Origin: an uncultured Bacteroidota bacterium | Lineage (GTDB): Bacteria; Bacteroidota; Bacteroidia; Chitinophagales; Chitinophagaceae | Direction of reading: 5' to 3' | Assembly (NCBI GenBank): GCA_903858475.1 | Contig: CAIOIZ010000013.1 | Location: 1 to 40,620 of the forward strand | DNA length: 40,620 nucleotides | Shown here: positions 34,279 to 40,620 of the stretch, piece after piece | Numbering within the stretch: position 1 is the first letter of the stretch | Layout: each line of letters opens with the position of its first letter | Notes under the pieces: generated by a model | Databases searched by the model: none | Told to the model about the DNA's origin: nothing | What the model saw: the letters and a program-made list of their open reading frames with translations, nothing else | Program-made: the position numbers and the translations under genes

Positions 34279-34863
34279 ATGAAATTTTCACTTCCAGTAA
34301 TAGCGCTTATTTTAATTACTTCTTGCGGCGGGCCTACCAATCATAATCCACAAATACGTATCTATACCAGCGTAGGTGATATGGAGGCCGAATTATATCC
34401 AGATAAAGCACCAAAGACAGTCAATGCATTTTTACAGAATATAGATGCTGGAGTATACACGAATACTAGTTTTTATAGGGTACTTTATTATGAAGGAGCT
34501 ACTACTGCTGCTAATACTGGATTAGTACAAGCAGGTACCTGGCCATCCGACAATCATCTTTTTTCTTTTGTAAAAAATATTCCACACGAACCAACGAGTC
34601 AAACCAGATTAACACATACCAATGGCGTATTGTCGATGGCAAGAACAACAGCTGGTACAGCCAGCACCGAATTTTTTATTTGTATCGGTGATCAATCTAC
34701 ATTGGATGCTGGAGGCAATACACCAGCTGATAAGCAGGGCTTTGCTGCTTTTGGGCAAGTAACCAATGGTATGGACATTGTACGCAAAATTCAAATCCAA
34801 CCCAGCAATGGGGGCGATGGGTTTAAAGACAAAATACAGGTTTATAAAATCATACGCCTGTAA
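34279..34863 (+). CDS. cyclophilin-type peptidyl-prolyl cis-trans isomerase, lipoprotein
   Basis: 194-residue lipoprotein (lipobox ITSC, Cys16) with one cyclophilin domain: DMEAELYPDKAPKTVNAFLQ, the catalytic-Arg region TNTSFYRVLY, LSMARTTAGTASTEFFICIG and GFAAFGQVTNGMDIVRKIQ. The usual FHRV is FYRV and the QGG motif reads VQAG, both seen in some bacterial cyclophilins. It probably helps fold proteins in the periplasm or at the outer membrane. It ends 57 bases from the converging MFS gene. Confidence 0.92.
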   Translation: MKFSLPVIALILITSCGGPTNHNPQIRIYTSVGDMEAELYPDKAPKTVNAFLQNIDAGVYTNTSFYRVLYYEGATTAANTGLVQAGTWPSDNHLFSFVKNIPHEPTSQTRLTHTNGVLSMARTTAGTASTEFFICIGDQSTLDAGGNTPADKQGFAAFGQVTNGMDIVRKIQIQPSNGGDGFKDKIQVYKIIRL

Positions 34864-34920
34864 AGTCCCTGCATTGAATATCCGTAAAAATATAACGGTA
34901 ATGGATAGCTGTAAATTGTG

Positions 34921-36129
34921 CTAATATTCTAATTTCTTCAGCCCCGGGAATTTAAACCAGGTAGCTAGTACAACCAAGATGGACATGCCTCCACCAAACC
35001 AAATGGCAGGGATGGTGCCCATCCATTTACTAGTTAAGCCGCTTTCGAACTGACCTAATTCATTGGAAGAGTTGATGAAAATTAAATTGATGGAAGCCAC
35101 TCTTCCTCTTAATTCATCAGGGGTATTCATTTGCATGATGGTGCCACGCACTACTACACTTACCGCATCAAATAAACCGGCCATTAATAATGCTGCAAAA
35201 GATAATAGATATAATTTGCTAAAGGCAAATACAATGATAAATAATCCAAAGCCTGCCACTGCTAAAAGCATTTTCATGCCCTGTTTACGTTTCAATGGAA
35301 AAAGCATCAGAATGCCCATGCCCATCAAACTGCCAATATCCATGGCCGCATTTAAGAATCCATAGCCAGTGGCATTGGTATGCAATACTTTTTCTGCTAT
35401 CTCTGGGATAAAGGCAACAGCTCCTCCAAATAAAACAGCAAACAAATCCAATGACATTACGCCCAATAAATTTTTGTTTTGGTGTAAATAAGAAAACCCC
35501 TGCTTAATTGAAAGGAATAGGGGTGTTTGAATTGATATCGTTACGGGAGGTTTTGGTTGAAGACCTGTAGCAAAAATTACAGCTGTTGCAATTAATGCAG
35601 CTGCTATAAAGTAAGCAGTCGAGATGCCTACGGCTGCAATTAACAAACCGCCCGTAGCATGCCCAATAATAGAGGAAATTAACCAAGTACTGGAATTGAG
35701 TGAAACAGCTTTTTGCAAATTTGCTTTTGGTACAATGGCAGCAATCATACTATTGGCAGAAGGACCAGCAAAAGAGCGAATAATACCTGTGCAAAAAACG
35801 ATTGAAAGGATGCCTGTTATTTTGTGATTGGTAGCTATTTGAATATTCGGTAAACTAATAAAGCCTAGCAGTGCCGCACAAATGAAATAGAAAGCATAAG
35901 CCCAGATAAGAATATTCTTTTTATTATGCCGATCGATATAATGACCTGCATACAATGCTGCTATAACGGCTGGTACAAATTCTGCTAAGCCGGCAAATCC
36001 TACCATATATGTACTGGCCAGGTGAAATACCTGGTACAATACAATGGTAGTAATCATTCGAATGCCCAATACAAAAAACAAACGGGCACCAATAAAATAC
36101 CGAAATTCAGTAGGTAGTGATTGGCTCAT
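34921..36129 (-). CDS. MFS transporter (MFS_3/EntS-like)
   Basis: 402-residue membrane transporter with about 12 helices. The motif A equivalent is YAGHYIDRHNKKNILIWAYA, and TPDELRGRVASINLIFINSS matches the MFS_3 family to which the enterobactin exporter EntS belongs. Substrate unknown. It starts 6 bases after the deoxynucleoside kinase stop codon, so it is the last gene of a folK, kinase, MFS unit. A nucleoside or pterin-related substrate would be pure guesswork. Confidence 0.88.
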   Translation of the reverse strand: MSQSLPTEFRYFIGARLFFVLGIRMITTIVLYQVFHLASTYMVGFAGLAEFVPAVIAALYAGHYIDRHNKKNILIWAYAFYFICAALLGFISLPNIQIATNHKITGILSIVFCTGIIRSFAGPSANSMIAAIVPKANLQKAVSLNSSTWLISSIIGHATGGLLIAAVGISTAYFIAAALIATAVIFATGLQPKPPVTISIQTPLFLSIKQGFSYLHQNKNLLGVMSLDLFAVLFGGAVAFIPEIAEKVLHTNATGYGFLNAAMDIGSLMGMGILMLFPLKRKQGMKMLLAVAGFGLFIIVFAFSKLYLLSFAALLMAGLFDAVSVVVRGTIMQMNTPDELRGRVASINLIFINSSNELGQFESGLTSKWMGTIPAIWFGGGMSILVVLATWFKFPGLKKLEY

Positions 36130-36135
36130 ATTCAG

Positions 36136-36768
36136 TTAGGGCAAAGTTAAATAGTGTTGCCCATCTTCATACTCTTTATCTAATGCGTCAATAATAACTT
36201 GAAGGTGTTTTTCATTGCCTAGAAAATCGGCATTGGAAGCGTCTACAAAAAGGGTTTTTATATTGTGTTGCTTAATGTACTGGGTATAGGTTTCTTGCAG
36301 GCTGAATAAATAATCGTTGGGAATGGTTTGTTCATATTCCCTATTTCTTTTTTTAATATTTTCCTGCAATTTACTAACGGGGGTATGCAAGTATATTAAA
36401 ATTTCAGGCTGAATGATCTGTGGATTGATGATGTCAAATAATTTTTGATACAACCTAAATTCTTCATCTGGTAAATTGACCTTGGCAAACAAAAGACATT
36501 TGGTAAAAAGGTAATCTGAAATGGTAATGTTTTGAAACATATCCTTGGTCTGTAACAAATCTTTCAGTTGTTTATAGCGTTCCGCCATAAAAAATAATTC
36601 TAATGGAAAAGCGTATTGTGAAGGATTCTCATAAAATTTGGGCAAAAACGGATTGTCAGCAAATTCTTCCAAAATCAAACGGGCATTGTAGTGTTTGCTT
36701 AATAGATGGGCAAGGGTAGTTTTACCAGCACCAATATTTCCCTCGATTGTAACAAAACTGAATTTCAT
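36136..36768 (-). CDS. deoxynucleoside kinase
   Basis: 210-residue dNK/thymidine-kinase-2-type kinase that phosphorylates deoxynucleosides in salvage. The P-loop is GNIGAGKTT (10-18), followed by ILEEFADNPFLPKFYENPSQ with the substrate-base Glu, ISDYLFTKCLLFAK in the DRS position and the arginine-rich lid KKRNREYEQ. Which nucleoside is preferred cannot be told. It follows folK (67-base gap) as in many Bacteroidota. Confidence 0.9.
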   Translation of the reverse strand: MKFSFVTIEGNIGAGKTTLAHLLSKHYNARLILEEFADNPFLPKFYENPSQYAFPLELFFMAERYKQLKDLLQTKDMFQNITISDYLFTKCLLFAKVNLPDEEFRLYQKLFDIINPQIIQPEILIYLHTPVSKLQENIKKRNREYEQTIPNDYLFSLQETYTQYIKQHNIKTLFVDASNADFLGNEKHLQVIIDALDKEYEDGQHYLTLP

Positions 36769-36835
36769 ATGAGATGCGCTTGAAGCTGATAGTTTTCAAC
36801 CCTACAAAATAAATTGAAAGGCTTTGTTTTTTCGT

Positions 36836-37315
36836 TTACATTTTGTTCACAGGCAGTGTATCCTTGCAAACTCTTAATAACTGGTGGATAGTTTTTTGGT
36901 GAACCGGGTGAATTAGGTTGGGTGAAAGTTCATTTAAGGGTACTAATACAAATCTTCTATTGGCGATATGGGGATGGGGAAGGGTAACCAAGGGCTCATT
37001 TAGAATACATTTATTATAAAAAAGGATGTCTAGGTCGATGATTCGAGGATCATTTTTTTGCTGTCTTACTCTGCCCATTTTCGATTCAATGGCCAATAGT
37101 GTTTGCATGGTTTCTTGTGGCGATTGCTTAGTCTCAATTATCAAAACCTGATTTTGAAAGTCGGGCTGATCATGCTTACCCCAAGCTGCCGTACTATAAA
37201 CGGCCGATTGCCGGCCAATAGGTCCCAATTCCTTTTTTATTAATTCCCTTGCTATTTTTAATTGCTTTGCAGGGTTGTTTAAATTACTACCAAGCAGTAG
37301 ATAAGTTTTATTCAT
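36836..37315 (-). CDS. folK: 2-amino-4-hydroxy-6-hydroxymethyldihydropteridine diphosphokinase
   Basis: 159-residue pyrophosphokinase of folate synthesis that transfers diphosphate from ATP to 6-hydroxymethyl-7,8-dihydropterin, the product of FolB. The start is the ATG at 37315 (MNKTYLLLGSNLNNP); a TTG ten codons upstream is rejected because the family begins with this motif. Others are AAWGKHDQPDFQNQVLII, MGRVRQQKNDPRIIDLDILF with the Mg-binding Asp pair, and LPHPHIANRRFVLVPLNEL. It heads the folK, kinase, MFS run. Confidence 0.96.
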   Translation of the reverse strand: MNKTYLLLGSNLNNPAKQLKIARELIKKELGPIGRQSAVYSTAAWGKHDQPDFQNQVLIIETKQSPQETMQTLLAIESKMGRVRQQKNDPRIIDLDILFYNKCILNEPLVTLPHPHIANRRFVLVPLNELSPNLIHPVHQKTIHQLLRVCKDTLPVNKM

Positions 37316-37407
37316 GTAATTACTAATAATCGGCAATTTAGGCAAAGAACTAAAAGCCTACTAAGAAATATTTTTTAATCTTTATTTTTTTAAACAATCA
37401 TTTCAAA

Positions 37408-37415
37408 TAGCTTTG
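37408..37415 (+). promoter_or_regulatory. -7 promoter element of the ABC permease gene
   Basis: TAGCTTTG matches TAnnTTTG exactly, 19 bases before the ATG at 37435. No good -33 TTTG is visible in the T-rich stretch upstream. Confidence 0.5.
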
Positions 37416-37434
37416 CCCTAAATCAGCAGGTATA

Positions 37435-38552
37435 ATGCAGCAATACAGTCAATTCAGGGCATTCCGGGCCATTCTAAAAGCAAGTTTTAGATCCATATTA
37501 AGCAATCCAAGTGCCATCGTGTTTAGTTTTCTCTTTCCTGTAATTTTCATTATGATTTTTGGGTCATTCGGTGGAGGAGGAGGTGTTCATTATAATATTG
37601 CCATTTCCGATTATTCTGATACCAGTAATGAATTAATGGATAGCCTTCGCGCTAATCCATTAATTGATATTGATACTTATAAATTACCCGATGGAAAAAC
37701 GGATACTGTTCAAAGAAGAAAGGCCTTAGAAAAAGATAAGATTGCAGCAATCGTTCACATCAAAAAAATAAAAGACAGTTTGGGGGTAGACCATTACTTG
37801 TTATTGGATACCATGACTACCGCCAGTGGAAATGCCATCAATGCTTTGCAACAGTTATTTACTGGCATTGTCAATGATATTGCACAGAAAAAGTCGGGGC
37901 AACAAAAAATGCCATCGGTTATTCCTTATGTATATGCAGTAAGACCTTATCGCAATATTGATTTTGTATTACCAGGTATGTTGGGCTTTTCTATTTTGTT
38001 TTCTACTTTGTTTGGTGTATCCTTTACCTTTTTTCAATTTCGACAACAATTGATTTTAAAAAGATTCTATGCTACACCCATTAATAGAATCAATATTCTG
38101 CTGGGCATTGGTATCAGTCGCTTAGCATTTCAAATGATCAATGTGTTGATGTTGATTGCCCTGGGCTATTTCTGCTGAATTTTACACTGGTAAATGGCTT
38201 TATTACTTTTTTGGAAATGACTGCCATGACAGTGGTAATGCTGCTACTATTATTGGGAGTTGGGTTGATATTTAGCAGCATTGTTAAAACAGATACTTCC
38301 ATCCCTTTATTGATAAATTTATTTGCATTTCCGCAAATGCTTTTAGCCGGTACTTTTTTCCCAATTGAAGTATTTCCTCATTGGATACAAATAGTATGTA
38401 GAATTTTGCCTTTGGCACAGTTTAATGATGCCATTCGAAAAATTTCATTCACAGGTGCTCATTTGTGGGATTGTTGGAAGGAATTGGGCATACTTGGCAT
38501 CTGGACTGTTTTAATTTATTTTATTGCAGTAAAAGTTTTTAAATGGGAATAA
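37435..38552 (+). pseudogene. ABC-2 type transporter permease, broken by a single frameshift near 38173
   Basis: The first frame (37435-38178) gives 247 residues: a membrane helix near 27-45 (AIVFSFLFPVIFIMIFGSF), a large outer domain, then further helices, ending ALGYFC and a stop at 38176-38178. The reading continues in the -1 frame as LLNFTLVNGFITFLEMTAMT to the true C-terminus at 38552 (FIAVKVFKWE). Joined, the protein would be about 371 residues, normal for an ABC-2 (ABC2_membrane_3) permease. One missing T near 38171-38174 explains the break. No slippery heptamer in the right frame is present. No ATPase gene is adjacent. The cause is either a real mutation or a sequencing error in a T run. 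Confidence 0.8.
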
Positions 38553-38566
38553 AACAATAGCAACAC

Positions 38567-39040
38567 ATGAAATATCTAAAGTTCTTCTTGATTAATATCG
38601 TGGTATTTGCCATCTTCTTTTTCTTACTGTCCTTGCTGTTTCCCTCAACAGTAAATACTTCTAAAACCATCAATATTGCTGCCAGTCCTGCATCCATTGT
38701 GGCTAAATTATCGGATACGGCCGATTGGAATAATTGGAATGAATTTCTTTCAAATGGAGAAGTGAAGGGGCGTATTATTAACAACCAGGGCGACAGTTTG
38801 ATTTTTGTACATTTAACACAGCAGCAACAACAACTAGAAATGGTTTTTGGAATTGTACCAACGCAAACGGATTCTACCATTTTGAATTGTAAAATAGTGC
38901 AACAAATCAAATGGTACCAGCCCTGGAAAAAATTTGCCACACTGCTTTCCGAAACCAAATTCGGGTATCCCATGGAGTTATCATTACGGAAATTCAAAAC
39001 AGCACTAGAGGCAGCATTACAAACTAAGCAGGCAAACTAA
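38567..39040 (+). CDS. membrane-anchored SRPBCC-like protein
   Basis: 157 residues: a membrane anchor at 5-27 (KFFLINIVVFAIFFFLLSLLF), then a domain starting SKTINIAASPASIVAKLSDTADWNNWNEF, which resembles the polyketide-cyclase/SRPBCC fold start. The rest is beta-rich with VFGIVPTQTDSTILNCKIVQ, ending in a helix (LSLRKFKTALEAALQ), as in that fold. Function unknown. It follows the ABC permease by 14 bases and overlaps anmK tail to tail by 17 bases. Confidence 0.7.
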   Translation: MKYLKFFLINIVVFAIFFFLLSLLFPSTVNTSKTINIAASPASIVAKLSDTADWNNWNEFLSNGEVKGRIINNQGDSLIFVHLTQQQQQLEMVFGIVPTQTDSTILNCKIVQQIKWYQPWKKFATLLSETKFGYPMELSLRKFKTALEAALQTKQAN

Positions 39041-40226
39041 TCTTACCCATTGATATAGTAGGCATTCCTGCTACACCAGTAGCCATGTCGTTTGCATCCC
39101 CAGCAATTGCTTCGTTGGCCAATACAGCAAATAAAACGGCTTCTTTCGCATCTGGATTTATTTGTAGCGCATCCGTGGTTTGAAAATGAGCATTGGATAA
39201 GGCCGCTTTGATATGCTCCATTAACTGTGGATTGTGCATCCCTCCTCCACTAGAATAAATATGAAATTTCATTTCTGTCGGAAAACATTTTTTAATAGCC
39301 GCAACAATAGTATCAGCAGAAAATTTATTCAAAGTGGCCATGGTATCTTCTATAGAAAGATGGGTAGTTTGGCTTTTTTCTTTGGCTTTTTGCAAATAAT
39401 CTAAATTAAATAATTCGGGGCCAGTTGTTTTAGGAAAAGGCTGCCCAAAAAATTCATTGTTTAATAAGGCAGCCAATAATGCTTCACTAATTTTTCCTTT
39501 ATATGCAATAGCTGCATTGGTATCAAAATATTGGCCAGGGTAGTTTTTTTGCATCCAGGCATCCATCATTGTATTGCCTGGTCCTGTATCGCTACTGAAA
39601 ATGTTGGCGGGGTTTCTGTCTGCAGTTAGATAAGTGAAATTAGCAATCCCTCCAATATTTAATAAAATTCGTTCTTCTCCAAATTTGCCAAAAATCAAGT
39701 GATCGCCGTATACAGCCAGTGGGGCACCTTCTCCTCCAGCAGCAATATGCTTTTGCCTGAAATCACTTAGTGTTATTATTCCTGTAGAGACTGCTAGCTG
39801 GTCACCATCTCCAATTTGCAAAGTAGCATTTTCGAATTTACTTTGTTGATGCAAGGCCTTAGGGGCATGGTAAATGGTTTGTCCATGGCTGGCAATTAAG
39901 TCAATATCCGTATTGTCATAATTCCATTTTTTTAAGAGTGCATTAATAATCGCTGCATGTTGTAGTGCAATCCAACCATTTAATAGGGTGAGCTTTTCTA
40001 GGCTGACTTCTCTTTTACTGAAAACAGCTTTTATTTCGAGCTTCATGTTATCATCAAAAGCGATAGTTTCAAATTCCAGTAATTTGATTTTAGTATTCAA
40101 CCCATGCCCTGTGAATTCACAAAGCGCTACATCCAGGCCATCTACAGAAGTGCCACTCATGAGTCCAATAATCTTTCGACTTGCCTTGGTGGCGATGGAA
40201 AATAGCTTAGTAATATCTTTTAGCAT
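39024..40226 (-). CDS. anmK: anhydro-N-acetylmuramic acid kinase
   Basis: 400-residue sugar kinase that opens and phosphorylates 1,6-anhydro-MurNAc from recycled peptidoglycan to MurNAc-6-phosphate. Family motifs: KIIGLMSGTSVDGLDVALCE (ATP/phosphate site), IASHGQTIYHAP, LNIGGIANFTYL, FSSDTGPGNTMMDAWM and IYSSGGGMHNPQLMEHI. N-terminal residues 1-17 precede the kinase core, so a later start is possible but no ATG fits better. MurQ etherase is not in the window. The 3' end overlaps the SRPBCC-like gene by 17 bases. Confidence 0.95.
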   Translation of the reverse strand: MLKDITKLFSIATKASRKIIGLMSGTSVDGLDVALCEFTGHGLNTKIKLLEFETIAFDDNMKLEIKAVFSKREVSLEKLTLLNGWIALQHAAIINALLKKWNYDNTDIDLIASHGQTIYHAPKALHQQSKFENATLQIGDGDQLAVSTGIITLSDFRQKHIAAGGEGAPLAVYGDHLIFGKFGEERILLNIGGIANFTYLTADRNPANIFSSDTGPGNTMMDAWMQKNYPGQYFDTNAAIAYKGKISEALLAALLNNEFFGQPFPKTTGPELFNLDYLQKAKEKSQTTHLSIEDTMATLNKFSADTIVAAIKKCFPTEMKFHIYSSGGGMHNPQLMEHIKAALSNAHFQTTDALQINPDAKEAVLFAVLANEAIAGDANDMATGVAGMPTISMGKISLPA

Positions 40227-40243
40227 GAACTTAATTTAGTAGT

Positions 40244-40251
40244 CAAATATA
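40244..40251 (-). promoter_or_regulatory. -7 promoter element of anmK
   Basis: On the minus strand the bases read TATATTTG, an exact TAnnTTTG match, 17 bases before the anmK ATG (40226). It predicts a leader of about 10 bases. Confidence 0.55.
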
Positions 40252-40298
40252 AATTCTTTAGGAAAGTTAGGGTTTTGATGAAACATTTTAGTCAAAAA

Positions 40299-40350
40299 CT
40301 GCGGTTTTGTGCAACAATTAATAAAAAAGACTGCAATTACTTGCGGTTTT
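40299..40350. promoter_or_regulatory. direct repeats upstream of the DeoR-family gene, possible operator
   Basis: TGCGGTTTT occurs at 40300-40308 and again at 40342-40350, 42 bases apart, close to four helical turns. A related CTGCAATTAC lies between them (40331-40340). DeoR-type regulators often bind direct repeats near their own promoter. The link is inference. Confidence 0.3.
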
Positions 40351-40397
40351 TTAATATTTTATTATATCTTTCTCTTCCAGAACTACTCCTAACGATT

Positions 40398-40620
40398 ATG
40401 CTTAAAAAAGAAAGGCAAGCTTTTATACTTCACAATGTGAACTTGCACAACCGTGTGTTGAGCAGCGATTTGAGCATGGGTATCAATGTATCGGAAGATA
40501 CTATTAGGCGCGATTTGCAGGAATTATCAGATGGAGGTAAACTTATTAAAGTTCATGGTGGCGCACTCTCCAAATCCTTTCACAGTTCATTCAATTCATC
40601 GCAAGTATATGCGATTGAAA
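40398..40620 (+). CDS. DeoR family transcriptional regulator (5' part, cut by the window edge)
   Basis: Starts at the ATG at 40398: MLKKERQAFILHNVNLHNRV, followed by the helix-turn-helix and the DeoR hallmark VSEDTIRRDLQELSDGGKLI (31-50) and KVHGGALS (51-58). The first 74 codons are visible; the effector-binding domain lies beyond the window. DeoR members mostly repress sugar or nucleoside catabolism genes and sense a phosphorylated sugar. It is divergent from anmK, which would produce such a sugar phosphate, so control of amino-sugar genes is possible. Confidence 0.88.
   Translation, partial: MLKKERQAFILHNVNLHNRVLSSDLSMGINVSEDTIRRDLQELSDGGKLIKVHGGALSKSFHSSFNSSQVYAIE

Noticed and set aside
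38163..38180. Programmed -1 frameshift in the ABC permease
   Set aside because: No X_XXY_YYZ heptamer in the zero frame and no clear downstream stimulatory structure; a lost base is simpler.
1..40620. CRISPR array, prophage, IS element, tRNA or rRNA
   Set aside because: No regular repeat-spacer pattern, transposase, integrase or tRNA-like cloverleaf was seen anywhere in the window.

Overview
The window comes from a low-GC member of the Bacteroidota, most likely the family Chitinophagaceae. The evidence is: -7 promoter elements of the TAnnTTTG type ahead of many genes and little Shine-Dalgarno signal; a short primary sigma factor without region 1.1; lipoproteins with Bacteroidota-type lipoboxes; a DUF4249 lipoprotein; a type IX secretion (T9SS) sorting domain; and the DUF3822-rsmD and folK-deoxynucleoside kinase gene pairs. 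The family assignment is inference. I see no phage, IS element, CRISPR array, tRNA or rRNA, so this is an ordinary chromosomal core segment with some accessory genes.

Layout. 1-3507: thiolase, a TlpA-like thioredoxin protein and the E1 beta subunit of pyruvate dehydrogenase. 3718-8953: a tight run of four genes, namely a GH47 alpha-mannosidase, a Tet-like MFS transporter, a divergent MurC/Mpl-like ligase and imidazolonepropionase (hutI). 9001-12162: a CoA-transferase on the minus strand, then the fused formiminotransferase-cyclodeaminase (ftcD), which uses the product of HutI. 12488-12922: an orphan 144-residue protein with a strong terminator. 13074-15027 (minus): recF, an exported protein and a DciA-like protein. 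15210-20224 (plus): an eight-gene run of pdhA, a TPR membrane protein, ribH, a lipoprotein, a LutA-like protein, an EVE protein, a sirtuin and a membrane protein. 20233-21717 (minus): a saccharopine-dehydrogenase-like enzyme. 22067-22924: the primary sigma factor with a strong terminator. 23222-28761: a T9SS cargo protein with a CxxCH motif, a DUF4249 lipoprotein, trxB, folB and an M1-type metallopeptidase. 28783-30144 (minus): a MATE transporter. 30189-34192: DUF3822, rsmD, lpxK, then an ECF sigma factor, a small membrane protein (probable anti-sigma) and a Spy/CnrX-like periplasmic protein. 34279-34863: a cyclophilin lipoprotein. 34921-37315 (minus): folK, deoxynucleoside kinase and MFS. 37435-38552: an ABC-2 permease broken by one frameshift. 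38567-40226: an SRPBCC-like protein overlapping anmK tail to tail. 40398-end: the start of a DeoR-family regulator.

Themes. HutI and FTCD are the last two steps of histidine breakdown to glutamate through formiminoglutamate and tetrahydrofolate; hutH and hutU are not here. FolB and FolK supply folate. PdhA and PdhB are partners encoded 12 kb apart from separate promoters. The sigma factor encoded here is the expected reader of the -7 elements listed. The sigma/anti-sigma/CnrX-like trio resembles an envelope- or metal-stress module.

The observations most worth a second look are the Mur-ligase paralog with altered P-loop and C-terminal motifs next to hutI, an RsmD whose DPPY motif reads GPPY, the GH47 enzyme with a full eukaryote-type catalytic set, a sirtuin without the zinc cysteines, the ECF/CnrX-like trio, the single-base frameshift in the ABC permease, and several promoters so close to their start codons that the mRNAs may be leaderless. 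I did not find a clearly new multi-gene system.
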